Below are positions 1 to 10,253 of a stretch of 64,000 nucleotides of DNA, piece after piece. Position 1 is the first letter of the stretch. The number at the start of each line of letters is the position of its first letter. Source of the DNA: Corallococcus soli (GTDB lineage Bacteria; Myxococcota; Myxococcia; Myxococcales; Myxococcaceae). The stretch spans positions 310,001 to 374,000 of the forward strand of contig NZ_JAAIYO010000003.1 of the NCBI RefSeq assembly GCF_014930455.1, in the 5' to 3' direction. The translations under genes and the position numbers were made by a program. The notes under the pieces are model-generated. The model was not told where the DNA came from. It did not search any database and worked only from the letters and a program-made list of their open reading frames with translations.

Positions 1-1
1 T

Positions 2-706
2 CCGCCCACGCCGCAGGAGCTGGTCGAGCGCATCCCGGACACCGACTACAACCAGGGCCGCTTCGAGGGAAACCCCCTGCTGCAGCCCACCACGGTGGAC
101 ACCTTCGAGCTGGGCGCGGACCTCATCCAGGCCGCCGGTGACACCCGCGTGCGCGTGCGCGGCAACGCCTTCCTGCAGAACTTCTCCTCGCCCATCACCC
201 CGGTGGACACCAGCGGCAACATCGTGCCCCTGCGCAACCGCGAGCTGGGCGTGCGCGTATACGGCGTGGAGGCGGAGGCGCGGCTGGAGGCGTCGAAGCG
301 CGCCGCCGCGTGGGTGAACGCCAGCCTGTCGCGCGCGCAGGACCTGGAGCTGCCGGGCCAGTCCCGACTGCTCACGGACGTGCCCCAGGCCCGCTTCAAC
401 GCCGGCGTGTCCATGCCCCTGGGGGACTGGGTGAACCTGGACGTGGTGGTGCGCTCCGGCGCCGAGCGCCGCAACAACAGCCGCTCCACGCTGGAGCTCA
501 TCCGCCGCTACAAGATCCCCGCCTACAGCCTCATCACGGCGCAGCTGCGCTCCGAGCCCATCCTGGAGCACTTCGAGGTGACGCTCTTCGCGCAGAACCT
601 CTTCGACCACGACCTGCGCGACGACGTGCCCCGCCCGGACCGTCTCACCGGACTGCTGCCGCGCGAGGGCGTGTCCGGTTACCTCACCCTGAGGGCCTTC
701 TACTGA
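2..706 (+). CDS. TonB-dependent receptor, C-terminal part (5' end outside window)
   Basis: The frame is open from the first bases of the window and ends at 706, giving about 234 residues of a longer protein. The sequence alternates short hydrophobic beta-strands with polar turns (for example the stretches ending FLQNF, VYGVEAEARLE and EVTLFAQNLFD). It finishes YLTLRAFY, with the C-terminal aromatic residue expected of an outer-membrane beta-barrel. 'LFAQNLFDHDLRDDV' near the end is typical of the last strands of TonB-dependent receptors. The plug domain and TonB box would lie upstream and cannot be checked. The stop codon overlaps the start of the next gene (TGATG), so the two are probably translated together. 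The transported substrate cannot be inferred. Confidence 0.8.
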   Translation, partial: PPTPQELVERIPDTDYNQGRFEGNPLLQPTTVDTFELGADLIQAAGDTRVRVRGNAFLQNFSSPITPVDTSGNIVPLRNRELGVRVYGVEAEARLEASKRAAAWVNASLSRAQDLELPGQSRLLTDVPQARFNAGVSMPLGDWVNLDVVVRSGAERRNNSRSTLELIRRYKIPAYSLITAQLRSEPILEHFEVTLFAQNLFDHDLRDDVPRPDRLTGLLPREGVSGYLTLRAFY

Positions 707-1536
707 TGGACCGCCGCTTCCTCGCCGCCGCGCTCGCCGGGCTCACGCTGCTGCCCGGGTGTCTTGCATACAACGATTCCTGCGCCCCGCTGGTGGACGA
801 CCCCGACGCCGTCGTCGGCTACGTGGGCGAGGAGGTCTACCTGGACAAGACCTTCACCCGGCACGACAACAACGCGCTGGGGCAGCTGGCCGCGGACGCC
901 TTCCTCCACGCCGAGGACGGCGCGGCGAAGCCCACCGAGCTGGGCATCATCAACGGCGGCTCGCTGCGCGACGAGGGACTGTGCGTCACCCGCACGTCCC
1001 TGCGCTCGGGGCCGCTCTCCAACGGCGTGCTCCATGAGGTGATGCTCTTCGAGAACCTCGTGGTGACGGTGGACCTCACGGAGAAGCAGCTCGTGGCCCT
1101 CTTCGAGCACTCGGTGGCGACCCTGGCCACGGAAGGGCAGGCCATCGTGTCGCCCTCGGGCGCGTTCCTCCAGGTGTCCGACGGCACCACCCTGCGCGTG
1201 GACTGCGCCCGCCCGTCCGGCCAGCGCGTGAAGGAGCTGCGCGTGCGCGGCCGCGCGGTGTCCCTGCCCGCGCGCGAGGACGCGTCCATCCGCTACCGCG
1301 TGGCGATGTCCGCGTTCGTGCTGGAGGGGGGCGACGGCTACGGCAGCATCCTGGGCAACGCGGGGCAGGACCCGGACCGCAACCCGGTGCAGGCGCGCAG
1401 GCTGGGAGGCACGGACACCAACCTCACGGCGGCCTACATGAAGAACACGTACCCCAGCCCGGTCCAGGCGCTGAAGGAGGCCCCGCGCGTCATCTTCGAG
1501 AACTGCGCCCGGCCCGCCAGACCCGCTCCGCGCTGA
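706..1536 (+). CDS. Lipoprotein with an isolated 5'-nucleotidase C-terminal domain
   Basis: This 276-residue protein starts with ATG at 706, overlapping the receptor stop by one base. It has a lipoprotein signal peptide (MDRRFLAAALAGLTLLPGC, lipobox LPGC) and is probably membrane-anchored. The mature part carries marks of the 5'-nucleotidase C-terminal domain: LGQLAADAFL, IINGGSLRDEG, LFENLVVTVDLTEKQLVALFEH and YRVAMSAFVLEGGDGY. The N-terminal metallophosphoesterase domain of full-length enzymes, with its metal-binding Asp/His motifs, is missing, so hydrolysis is not expected from this chain alone. A role in nucleotide or ligand capture for the upstream receptor is inference from the overlap only. 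Confidence 0.75.
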   Translation: MDRRFLAAALAGLTLLPGCLAYNDSCAPLVDDPDAVVGYVGEEVYLDKTFTRHDNNALGQLAADAFLHAEDGAAKPTELGIINGGSLRDEGLCVTRTSLRSGPLSNGVLHEVMLFENLVVTVDLTEKQLVALFEHSVATLATEGQAIVSPSGAFLQVSDGTTLRVDCARPSGQRVKELRVRGRAVSLPAREDASIRYRVAMSAFVLEGGDGYGSILGNAGQDPDRNPVQARRLGGTDTNLTAAYMKNTYPSPVQALKEAPRVIFENCARPARPAPR

Positions 1537-1594
1537 AAAGCCAGCAGCACGAAGCAGGACCTCGAGGGCCGGGGCGAGGGGACGGACGCCTCCG

Positions 1595-1876
1595 CTACGT
1601 CTTGGAGGGCTCGTCCGGGGAGGCCGGGGCGCTGGCCACCACCGCCGCGGGAGCGGCAGCGGGGGCCTGGGCCACGGCGGCCACCTGCCGCGGGGGCAGG
1701 GGGCCGAGCACGTCGTTCATCGAGGGCATCCGACGGATGTCGGCGCGGGCCACCTTCCACGCCTGCTGGACGATCCACGAGAGGGAACGGTCCTGCCGGT
1801 TCGCCTCACGCTGGATCTCCTCCAGCATCTCCTCGGGGAAGTAGAGCGACTGCTTGCGATGATCCGTGGTGGCCAT
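1595..1876 (-). CDS. Small TIGR04563-like protein, copy 1
   Basis: This 93-residue protein starts MATTDHRKQSLYFPEEML. It contains the conserved block KQSLYFPEEMLEEIQ-EANRQDRSLSW followed by VQQAWK, which I recognise as a small uncharacterised protein family of Myxococcales (TIGR04563-like). The short strand followed by two helices is reminiscent of ribbon-helix-helix DNA-binding proteins, but that is inference. The C-terminal 35 residues are Ala/Pro-rich and probably disordered. The ATG at 1876 is chosen because homology to copy 2 begins there. The start lies 8 bp downstream of the stop of copy 2, with GGAG about 11 bases upstream, so the two form an operon. Confidence 0.7.
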   Translation of the reverse strand: MATTDHRKQSLYFPEEMLEEIQREANRQDRSLSWIVQQAWKVARADIRRMPSMNDVLGPLPPRQVAAVAQAPAAAPAAVVASAPASPDEPSKT

Positions 1877-1884
1877 TGCCGGGG

Positions 1885-2088
1885 CTACTCCTCGCGAGGG
1901 TCCTGGCGTTCGTCGCCAGTGACGTCGTTGACGGCAGGGAATGACTTGATGCGCTCGCGGGCGATCTTCCAGGCCTGCTGCACCACCCATGAGAGGGAAC
2001 GGTCCTGCCGGTTCGCCTCCTCCTGGATCTCCTTCAGCATCTCCTCGGGGAAGTACAGCGACTGCTTGCGCTTGTCGGTGCCTGCCAT
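1885..2088 (-). CDS. Small TIGR04563-like protein, copy 2
   Basis: This 67-residue protein starts MAGTDKRKQSLYFPEEML and is nearly identical to copy 1 through the core (EIQEEANRQDRSLSWVVQQAWK). It has a short acidic C-terminus instead of the Ala/Pro tail. The two genes are also very alike at the DNA level, which points to a recent tandem duplication or gene conversion. Function is unknown. A ribbon-helix-helix-like DNA-binding role is possible from the predicted fold. It is the first gene of the two-gene minus-strand unit. Confidence 0.7.
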   Translation of the reverse strand: MAGTDKRKQSLYFPEEMLKEIQEEANRQDRSLSWVVQQAWKIARERIKSFPAVNDVTGDERQDPREE

Positions 2089-2559
2089 ACCTGGGTCTCC
2101 GGGGCGGATTCGAGGTGACGACCTGAACACACCGGAGCGGTTATCCGACAGACTCCCTGAAGGGTCAACGGTTTCGGAGCACTCGTGCGTGCGCGCGGAC
2201 GCTGAACGCTCCGCTTCCGACATTGCGCGGCCCCTCCAGGAGCGCCCAGGCGGCAAAGAAGGAGGAGGGGCGGAAAAAAGGAAACGCCCCGGCCTCCACG
2301 AGGGAAGCCGGGGCGTTTCGGAAAGAGGGACCGCCAGGAGCGAATCTCCAAGCGGCCCCGTGGGCCCAGAGGGGGAGGGGGGGGACCCCTAGGCCCAACA
2401 CCATGAAGTCCAGAACGTCCGACCAACATCCACGGGGCGCCGTTCTATTTCCGCCCCGCGACCGCCGGTTGTGGGGATCATGCCAACCGCTCCCCACACC
2501 TTCCTGCCACCGCGACTCTGTAACCCGGTCATCCGTGGGTGCATTCCTTCGCCGCCGCC
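2089..2559. other. 470-bp divergent intergenic region
   Basis: This is the non-coding stretch between the two small minus-strand genes and tilS. It contains a strong hairpin with a T-tract on the minus strand (see 2281-2319) and a purine-rich, G-run segment around 2377-2393. It presumably holds promoters for both directions. I could not identify convincing -35/-10 pairs. Open frames crossing it lack support. Confidence 0.5.
2281..2319 (-). terminator. Orphan intrinsic terminator
   Basis: A perfect 13-bp inverted repeat pairs GAAACGCCCCGGC at 2281-2293 with GCCGGGGCGTTTC at 2307-2319, with a 13-nt spacer that can itself pair (CCTC/GAGG). Read on the minus strand, the stem is followed by CTTTTTTCC, the layout of a Rho-independent terminator. 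No minus-strand gene lies immediately upstream of it (2320-2538), so it may end a small RNA or act as an attenuator ahead of the gene at 2088. Confidence 0.6.
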
Positions 2560-3933
2560 ATGCCCCGTGCTTCTCCTGAAGTCCCGCCGCTGGCCCCCCT
2601 GCTCGCCCGCTCCTACGCCGACCATGGCCTCGCCGCGCGTTCGGTGCTGCTGGCCGTCTCCGGAGGGGCGGACTCCACCGCGCTGCTCGTGGGCACGGCC
2701 CGCATCCGGGAAGCGCTGGGCCTGCGCGTGGAGGTGGCCACGTTCGACCATGGCCTCAGGGGCGGGTCCGCGCAGGAGGCGGCCTCCGTCGCGAGGCTGG
2801 CCGCCCGCCTGGGCCTGCCCTGCCATGTCCGCGCGCTCGCGCTGTCCCCTGGGGCCGGCGTCGAGGCCCGGGCGCGCGAGGCGCGCTACGCGACGCTGGA
2901 GGCGCTGCGCGGGGAGCGGGACCTGGCAGCCATCGCCACCGGGCACACGATGAACGACCAGGCGGAGACCCTGTTGATGCGCCTGGCGCGTGGCACCGCG
3001 CTCCGGGGGGCCCGGGGCATCCACGCGGAGGCGTCCCGGCTCGTCCGCCCCCTGCTCGGGTGTTCGCGGGCGGACGTGCTCGCCTTCCTGGCCGCCGAGG
3101 GACAGGCCTATGTCGAGGATCCGATGAACGCGGACCCGGCCTTCTTCCGCACCCGCGTGCGCAGGGACGCGCTGCCCGCGTTGGATCGCGCGGCGGGGTT
3201 CAGCACGCTCGCGCACCTGGCGAATTTTGCCCGGCTCGCGGCGGAGGACGAAGCCCTGCTGGAGCGGTTGGCGGACGCATCCTGGGAGCGGCTGTCGCTG
3301 CCCGGAGGCGGCCTGGACGCGGTGGGGGTGGGCGCGCTGGAGGCGCCGCTGCGGCGTCGGGTGCTCGCACGGCTGCTGGACGCGGCCGGGGCGCGGGTGG
3401 ACCAGGGCACGCTGGAGCGGGTGATGGACGCGGTGCGCCGCGCGGGCACCACGCCCCTCAGCGGTGGCTCTTCGCTGAGGGCCACCGGAGGACGCGTGCG
3501 CTGCGTGGGCCCCACCCGGACGGTGGCTCCCGGGCCGCTGCTGCTCACGGGACCCGGGGCGGCGGGGGACTTCGGCGCGTGGCATTTCCGGGTGGCGGAA
3601 GGATCCGTGCCCCCGGGCGTGTTGGAGTTCGCGCTGGGGAAGGAGGCGGCGTGGCCGCTCATGGTTCGCTCCCGGAGGGCAGGGGACCGTGTCCACACGC
3701 GGTCGGGGCACCGCAAGGTGCAGGACGTGCTGGTGGATGCCCGCGTTCCAGCGGAGGCGCGCGACGCGCAACCGGTGGTGGTGGACGCGGACGGAAGGCT
3801 CTTGTGGCTTCCAGGGGTCCTGGCCGCCGTGGGGGTCCAGAAAAGGGGCCAGGGCGTCAGCGAGGTGGCTTCCCGACACTCGCTGTGGGCGTCGCCGCCG
3901 CTCTCAAGCGAACACCCGGGGCCTCCGTTATAG
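2560..3933 (+). CDS. tilS: tRNA(Ile)-lysidine synthetase
   Basis: TilS ligates lysine to C34 of the CAU-anticodon tRNA-Ile with ATP, so that it reads AUA. The 457-residue protein has the PP-loop motif SGGADS at residues 34-39. It also has the N-type ATPase segments (TFDHGLRGGSAQE, ATGHTMNDQAETLLMRL) and a C-terminal TilS domain (RRAGDR, HRKVQDVLVDARVP, WLPGVLA). Length fits the family. The ATG at 2560 is preferred. An in-frame GTG at 2539 would add seven residues. Neither start has a clear Shine-Dalgarno sequence. In many bacteria tilS lies beside ftsH, as here, which supports the call. Confidence 0.93.
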   Translation: MPRASPEVPPLAPLLARSYADHGLAARSVLLAVSGGADSTALLVGTARIREALGLRVEVATFDHGLRGGSAQEAASVARLAARLGLPCHVRALALSPGAGVEARAREARYATLEALRGERDLAAIATGHTMNDQAETLLMRLARGTALRGARGIHAEASRLVRPLLGCSRADVLAFLAAEGQAYVEDPMNADPAFFRTRVRRDALPALDRAAGFSTLAHLANFARLAAEDEALLERLADASWERLSLPGGGLDAVGVGALEAPLRRRVLARLLDAAGARVDQGTLERVMDAVRRAGTTPLSGGSSLRATGGRVRCVGPTRTVAPGPLLLTGPGAAGDFGAWHFRVAEGSVPPGVLEFALGKEAAWPLMVRSRRAGDRVHTRSGHRKVQDVLVDARVPAEARDAQPVVVDADGRLLWLPGVLAAVGVQKRGQGVSEVASRHSLWASPPLSSEHPGPPL

Positions 3934-3977
3934 AGTCGATGCCTCGAAACAGGGGATGGTCGCGCACCCCTAAATAG

Positions 3978-4005
3978 TTGAGGGCTTTTTGCTGTTGCTG
4001 ATACG
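3978..4005 (+). promoter_or_regulatory. Possible sigma-70-type promoter before ftsH
   Basis: TTGAGG at 3978-3983 and GATACG at 4000-4005 are separated by 16 bp, about 110 bp upstream of the ftsH start. The tilS-ftsH gap is 180 bp, so a separate promoter is plausible. The hexamers are only moderate matches. Confidence 0.3.
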
Positions 4006-4114
4006 GTCCGTCGCTGGCCTGCACACAGGCGGGCGCCGGGCACATGACGAACTTCGCCGGGGTTCTTCCTGGCACGGCCCTCATCCCGCCGAGTACCGAA
4101 AGGGCAGCTGAAAC

Positions 4115-6031
<1,917 letters not shown>

Positions 6032-6058
6032 TCGCCTCCCAGGTTCCGCTGAAGTGAC

Positions 6059-6093
6059 GAAGGCCCTTCCCGCGACTGTCGGGGAGGGCCTTC
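6059..6093 (+). terminator. Hairpin terminator after ftsH
   Basis: GAAGGCCCTTCCC (6059-6071) pairs with GGGGAGGGCCTTC (6081-6093), a 13-bp stem with one G-T wobble and a 9-nt loop. The following TGCTTTG is only partly T-rich. It begins 28 bp after the ftsH stop. Confidence 0.6.
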
Positions 6094-6213
6094 TGCTTTG
6101 CTCCCACGCGGGGCCGGGCCTTCACGCGTTCGTGACGTCGCCCTTTCCGTGGACCCCGGGAAGCGGCGACACTGGGCCTTCCGCCAGGCCCGTGCCTCCG
6201 AGGTGTCCCGACC

Positions 6214-7437
6214 GTGCTGCGTGCCCGCCTCATCTCCCGTGACCGCCCCGACGACCTGATGCTGGCGCTGCGCCGGCTGAACCTCTCCATGCGCTCCTGT
6301 CAGCAGCTGACGCGCGAGCTGGGGCACGCGCAGGTGCTGGTGACGGGGGGACGTCCGTCCTACGAGGAGGAGCTGCTGCCCGAATACGGCACCCGCGAGC
6401 GCGAGCAGTTCCCGGCCTGGGTGTCGGGCAAGGCCAGCGACCGCGCCGGGGACTCGCTCCTGTCCGGCAGCCGCAAGCAGTTCGAGAAGCTCATCACCCT
6501 GGCGCGCAAGTCCCCCCGCACGGACGCGCTGGCGCGGGCGCTGGAGGCCGTGCTCGAACTCCAGGTGACGCCCGTGCTGGAGCTGGGCGGCCGCACGTTC
6601 GAGTGGGGCACGCGCACGTACGTGATGGGCGTGGTGAACGTGACGCCCGACAGCTTCTCCGACGGGGGCCGGTTCCCGGACGCGGCCAGCGCGGTGGAGC
6701 ACGGGGTGGCGCTGGCGGAGGCCGGCGCGGACATCCTCGACGTGGGCGGAGAGTCCACGCGGCCGGGGTCGCTCCCGGTGTCCGCGGAGGAGGAATTGGC
6801 GCGCGTGCTCCAGGTGGTGGAGGGCCTGCGCGCGCGCACGTCGGTGCCCATCTCCGTGGACACCATGAAGGCGTCGGTGGCGACGGAGGTGCTCAAGGCC
6901 GGCGCCCACCTCATCAACGACGTCACCGGCTTCCACTTCGACCCCGCGCTGCCCGGCGTGGTGGCCGCCGCGGGCGCCGCCTGCTGCCTGATGCACACGC
7001 AGGGCATGCCCCGGTCGATGCAGCAGGCACCCCACTACGAGGACGTGGTGAGCGAGGTGATGGAGTACCTGGAGCAGGGGGTGCTCCAGGCGCTGCTGGC
7101 GGGCATCCCGCGCGAGCGCATCCTGTTGGATCCAGGCATCGGCTTCGGCAAGACGCTGGAGCACAACCTCTTCCTGCTGCGCCGGCTGGAGGAGCTGCGC
7201 GGGCTGGGACAGCCGCTGCTCGTGGGCACCAGCCGCAAGTCCTTCCTGGGGACGCTGGCGGGCGGCAGGGGCCCCACCGAGCGGCTGGCGGCCACGCTGG
7301 GGTCCGTGGCGGCCATGGCGGTGATGGGCGGCGCGGACGTGGTCCGGGTGCACGACGTGACCGAGGCGCGAGACGCGCTGGCGGTGGCGGATGCCATCCG
7401 CAGGGCCCGGGGTGGCGGCGACCTGTATGGCGCCTGA
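6214..7437 (+). CDS. folP: Dihydropteroate synthase with N-terminal extension
   Basis: DHPS condenses dihydropterin pyrophosphate with p-aminobenzoate in folate synthesis. The 407-residue protein has a standard DHPS core from about residue 126. Its motifs are MGVVNVTPDSFSDGG (138-152), DVGGESTRPG, the DTMKASV segment, LINDVTG, DPGIGFGKT and GTSRKSFLG. Ahead of the core are about 125 residues with no DHPS motif, roughly doubling the usual N-terminus. I do not recognise a domain there. The GTG start at 6214 is the longest option in frame. The gene stands between the ftsH terminator and glmM, all on the plus strand. Confidence 0.93.
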   Translation: MLRARLISRDRPDDLMLALRRLNLSMRSCQQLTRELGHAQVLVTGGRPSYEEELLPEYGTREREQFPAWVSGKASDRAGDSLLSGSRKQFEKLITLARKSPRTDALARALEAVLELQVTPVLELGGRTFEWGTRTYVMGVVNVTPDSFSDGGRFPDAASAVEHGVALAEAGADILDVGGESTRPGSLPVSAEEELARVLQVVEGLRARTSVPISVDTMKASVATEVLKAGAHLINDVTGFHFDPALPGVVAAAGAACCLMHTQGMPRSMQQAPHYEDVVSEVMEYLEQGVLQALLAGIPRERILLDPGIGFGKTLEHNLFLLRRLEELRGLGQPLLVGTSRKSFLGTLAGGRGPTERLAATLGSVAAMAVMGGADVVRVHDVTEARDALAVADAIRRARGGGDLYGA

Positions 7438-7515
7438 CGCACGCAACCCCGACCGTCACAAAGAGGCCAGGCGGGCATGCCTGGGTGCTTGCCTGGTGGT
7501 GGACCCGTCCCTACG

Positions 7516-7545
7516 TTCGAGCCCGCGTGACGGAAGGGGTATAAG
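7516..7545 (+). promoter_or_regulatory. Likely promoter of glmM
   Basis: TTCGAG (7516-7521) and TATAAG (7540-7545) are separated by 18 bp, predicting a start of transcription about 50 bp before the glmM ATG. The -10 is one of the best matches in this GC-rich window. It lies inside a small GGGG/CCCC inverted repeat. Confidence 0.45.
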
Positions 7546-7604
7546 CCCCGGGACGTGAGCGAGGCCGGAAACACTCCGGCGTGCGAAAGGTTGGAGCGGG
7601 ACAC

Positions 7605-8999
7605 ATGGCGTACAGGATGAACATGCCCCCCAAGGAAGCGCAGAAGACGGAGCGGCTGTTCGGCACGGACGGCGTCCGCGGCGTCGCCAACGTCTACCCG
7701 ATGACGGCCGAGGTCGCGATGAAGCTGGGGCGCGCGCTCGCGTACCTCATCCGCAACGGCCCGCACCGGCACCGCGTCATCGTGGGCAAGGACACGCGAC
7801 TGTCCGGCTACATGCTGGAGCAGGCGCTGTCCGCCGGCCTCATCTCCATGGGCGTCGACGTGGAGCAGGTGGGCCCGCTGCCCACGCCCGGCATCTCCAA
7901 CCTCACCACGTCCATGCGCGCGGACGCGGGCGCGGTCATCTCCGCCTCCCACAATCCCTACCAGGACAACGGCATCAAGTTCTTCTGGCGCGACGGCTTC
8001 AAGCTGCCGGACGAGACGGAGGCCAAGATTGAAGAGCTGGTCTCCAGCGGTGAAATCGACAACATCCGCCCCACGGCCACCAAGATCGGCCGCGCCATCC
8101 GCCTGGAGGACGCGCGGGGCCGCTACATCGTCTACCTGAAGGCCACGTTCCCCCGCGAGCTGACGCTGGAGGGGATGACCATCGTGGTGGATTGCGCCAA
8201 CGGCGCGGCCTACAAGACGGCGCCCGCGGTGCTGGAGGAGCTGGGCGCGAAGGTCATCGCGCTGGGCGTGTCTCCGGACGGCAAGAACATCAACCACAAG
8301 TGCGGCGCGCTCCACCCGGAGGGGCTGGCCAAGGCGGTGGTGAAGCACGGCGCCAACCTGGGCGTGGCGCTGGACGGTGACGCGGACCGCCTCATCGTCG
8401 TGGACGAGAAGGGCAACGTCGTGGACGGCGATGCCATCATGGCCATCTGCACGGGGGAGCTCGTCGCGCGCAAGGAGTTGAAGAAGAAGACGCTCGTCGC
8501 CACGGTGATGAGCAACATCGGCCTGGAGCGCGCGGTGGCGCAGTGGGGCGTGAAGGTCGCGCGCACCCGCGTGGGCGACCGGCACGTCGTGGACGAGATG
8601 CGCCGCAATGGCTACAGCCTGGGCGGCGAGCAGAGCGGCCACCTCATCTTCCTGAACCACACCACCACGGGCGACGGCACGCTCGCGGCGCTCCAGCTGC
8701 TGGCGGTGATGTGCCGCCACGGCAAGCCCCTGAGCGAGCTGGCCTCCATCTTCCAGCCGGTGCCCCAGACGCTGCTCAACGTGGTGGTGAAGCAGCGCCG
8801 GGAGCTGGGCGAGCTGCCCACGGTGATGAAGGCCATCAAGAACGTGGAGCAGAAGCTGGGCGCCTCCGGCCGCGTGCTGGTGCGCTTCTCCGGCACGGAG
8901 CCCAAGGCCCGCGTCCTCATCGAAGGCGAGGACGCCGCGCGCAACGAGGCGTATGCCCGGGAGATCGTCGAGGCGATCTCCAAGGCCCTCAACGGTTAG
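7605..8999 (+). CDS. glmM: Phosphoglucosamine mutase
   Basis: GlmM converts glucosamine-6-phosphate to glucosamine-1-phosphate for peptidoglycan and lipopolysaccharide precursors. The 464-residue protein has the four phosphohexomutase signatures. These are the phosphoserine loop SASHNP (113-118, active Ser115), metal-binding DGDADR (257-262), sugar-binding GGEQSGH, and the phosphate-binding [16 protein letters not shown] near the C-terminus. The ATG at 7605 is chosen because GGAG lies 8 bases upstream. A GTG 24 bases further up is possible but less well placed. The core starts [11 protein letters not shown] at residue 19. Confidence 0.96.
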   Translation: MAYRMNMPPKEAQKTERLFGTDGVRGVANVYPMTAEVAMKLGRALAYLIRNGPHRHRVIVGKDTRLSGYMLEQALSAGLISMGVDVEQVGPLPTPGISNLTTSMRADAGAVISASHNPYQDNGIKFFWRDGFKLPDETEAKIEELVSSGEIDNIRPTATKIGRAIRLEDARGRYIVYLKATFPRELTLEGMTIVVDCANGAAYKTAPAVLEELGAKVIALGVSPDGKNINHKCGALHPEGLAKAVVKHGANLGVALDGDADRLIVVDEKGNVVDGDAIMAICTGELVARKELKKKTLVATVMSNIGLERAVAQWGVKVARTRVGDRHVVDEMRRNGYSLGGEQSGHLIFLNHTTTGDGTLAALQLLAVMCRHGKPLSELASIFQPVPQTLLNVVVKQRRELGELPTVMKAIKNVEQKLGASGRVLVRFSGTEPKARVLIEGEDAARNEAYAREIVEAISKALNG

Positions 9000-9037
9000 C
9001 AGGGCGGGACTTCCGTCCTGTGCCCCTCGCAGGACGG

Positions 9038-9066
9038 TTGACTTCCGGACGCCGGCCACGAATAGA
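9038..9066 (+). promoter_or_regulatory. Likely promoter of the pdxJ-acpS-nnrDE-tsaE run
   Basis: TTGACT (9038-9043) and AATAGA (9061-9066) are separated by 17 bp, 63 bp upstream of the pdxJ ATG. It follows the glmM stop by 38 bp and precedes four tightly packed genes. Confidence 0.45.
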
Positions 9067-9128
9067 GGGGCCGGCGCGGGCCCGGGCCCCGGACAATCCC
9101 GCACCTCGCGCCAGGTGAGGAGCGGTCG

Positions 9129-9854
9129 ATGGGACAGCGACTGGGTGTCAACGTGGATCACGTGGCGACGCTGCGGCAGGCGCGGCGCACCGTGTATCCG
9201 GATCCGGTGACGGCGGCGGCGTTGGCGGAGCTGGCCGGCGCCCGGCAGATCACCATCCACCTGCGCGAGGACCGGCGCCACATTCAGGACCGGGACCTGC
9301 GCATCCTCCGCGACACGGTGCAGACGCTCCTGAACCTGGAGATGGCCGCCACCGCGGAGATGGTGAAGATCGCCTACGAGTACAAGCCGGACGTGGTGAC
9401 GCTCGTCCCCGAGCGGCGCGAGGAACTCACCACCGAGGGCGGCCTGGAGGTCGCGGGCCAGCGCGAAACCATCGCGAAGATCATCAAGAATTTGAAGGAC
9501 GGGGAGATCGCCGTCTCGCTGTTCATTGATCCGGACCTGGACCAGGTGCGCGCGTCGCACAAGGTGAACGCGGACCGGGTGGAGCTGCACACGGGGCGCT
9601 ACTGCGAGGCGCGCAACGACAAGGAGCGCGCGCGGGAGCTGGCGCGCATCGTGGACGCGGCCAAGGCGAGCGCGAAGCTGGGCATGGGCGTGGCCGCGGG
9701 CCACGGGCTCAACTACGACAACGTGCAGGCCATCGCGCGCATCCAGGAGATCGACGAGCTGAACATCGGGCACGCCATCGTCGGGCGCGCGGTGCTGGTG
9801 GGCTTCGAGCGCGCGGTGCGTGAGATGTTGGACCTCATGCGCGACGCCAGGTAG
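9129..9854 (+). CDS. pdxJ: Pyridoxine 5'-phosphate synthase
   Basis: PdxJ closes the pyridine ring of vitamin B6 from 1-deoxy-D-xylulose 5-phosphate and 3-amino-2-oxopropyl phosphate. The 241-residue protein is full length and shows the family signature throughout: [15 protein letters not shown] at the N-terminus, [52 protein letters not shown] and GHGLNYDNV. The C-terminus contains the expected [16 protein letters not shown] phosphate-binding region. The ATG at 9129 follows a GAGG-rich stretch. It is followed after 5 bp by acpS, a common pairing. Confidence 0.97.
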   Translation: MGQRLGVNVDHVATLRQARRTVYPDPVTAAALAELAGARQITIHLREDRRHIQDRDLRILRDTVQTLLNLEMAATAEMVKIAYEYKPDVVTLVPERREELTTEGGLEVAGQRETIAKIIKNLKDGEIAVSLFIDPDLDQVRASHKVNADRVELHTGRYCEARNDKERARELARIVDAAKASAKLGMGVAAGHGLNYDNVQAIARIQEIDELNIGHAIVGRAVLVGFERAVREMLDLMRDAR

Positions 9855-9859
9855 CCGGC

Positions 9860-10234
9860 ATGCCCATCGTCGGCCTGGGGTTGGACCTCTGCTCCATCGA
9901 GCGCATCCAGCGCATCCTCGACGGTCCGCGCAAGGACGCCTTCCTCGCGCGCGTGTACACCGAGGGTGAGCGGGCCTACTGCGCGCCCCGCCACGACGCG
10001 GCCAGCGCCTTCGCGGCCCGGTTCGCGGCCAAGGAGGCGCTGGTGAAGGCGATGGGGGTTCCGCCCGGGGTGCACTGGAAGGACATGGAGGTGGTGCGCG
10101 AGGGCGGCCCGCCGCGCTTCGTGCTCTCCGGCGTGGCCCGTGAAGTGATGGAAGCGCGAGGGTGGGAGGCGATGCTCGCGCTCACCCATGATGCCGGCGT
10201 GGCCGCGGCCACGGTGGTGCTCCAGACGAAGTGA
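9860..10234 (+). CDS. acpS: Holo-[acyl-carrier-protein] synthase
   Basis: AcpS transfers 4'-phosphopantetheine from CoA to the serine of acyl carrier protein. The 124-residue protein has the magnesium-binding GLDLCSIERI motif (Asp9) and the second signature ARFAAKEALVKAMG (Glu59), followed by the conserved central loop. Length matches the AcpS group and not the larger Sfp group that usually serves NRPSs. It starts 5 bp after pdxJ and is probably in the same transcript. Confidence 0.95.
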   Translation: MPIVGLGLDLCSIERIQRILDGPRKDAFLARVYTEGERAYCAPRHDAASAFAARFAAKEALVKAMGVPPGVHWKDMEVVREGGPPRFVLSGVAREVMEARGWEAMLALTHDAGVAAATVVLQTK

Positions 10235-10253
10235 AGCAGGAAGGACTGAAGCC

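Noticed and set aside
2377-2393. G-run upstream of tilS as a phase-variable tract
   Set aside because: It lies outside any gene and far from a promoter I can define, and the run is interrupted. There is no evidence of switching.
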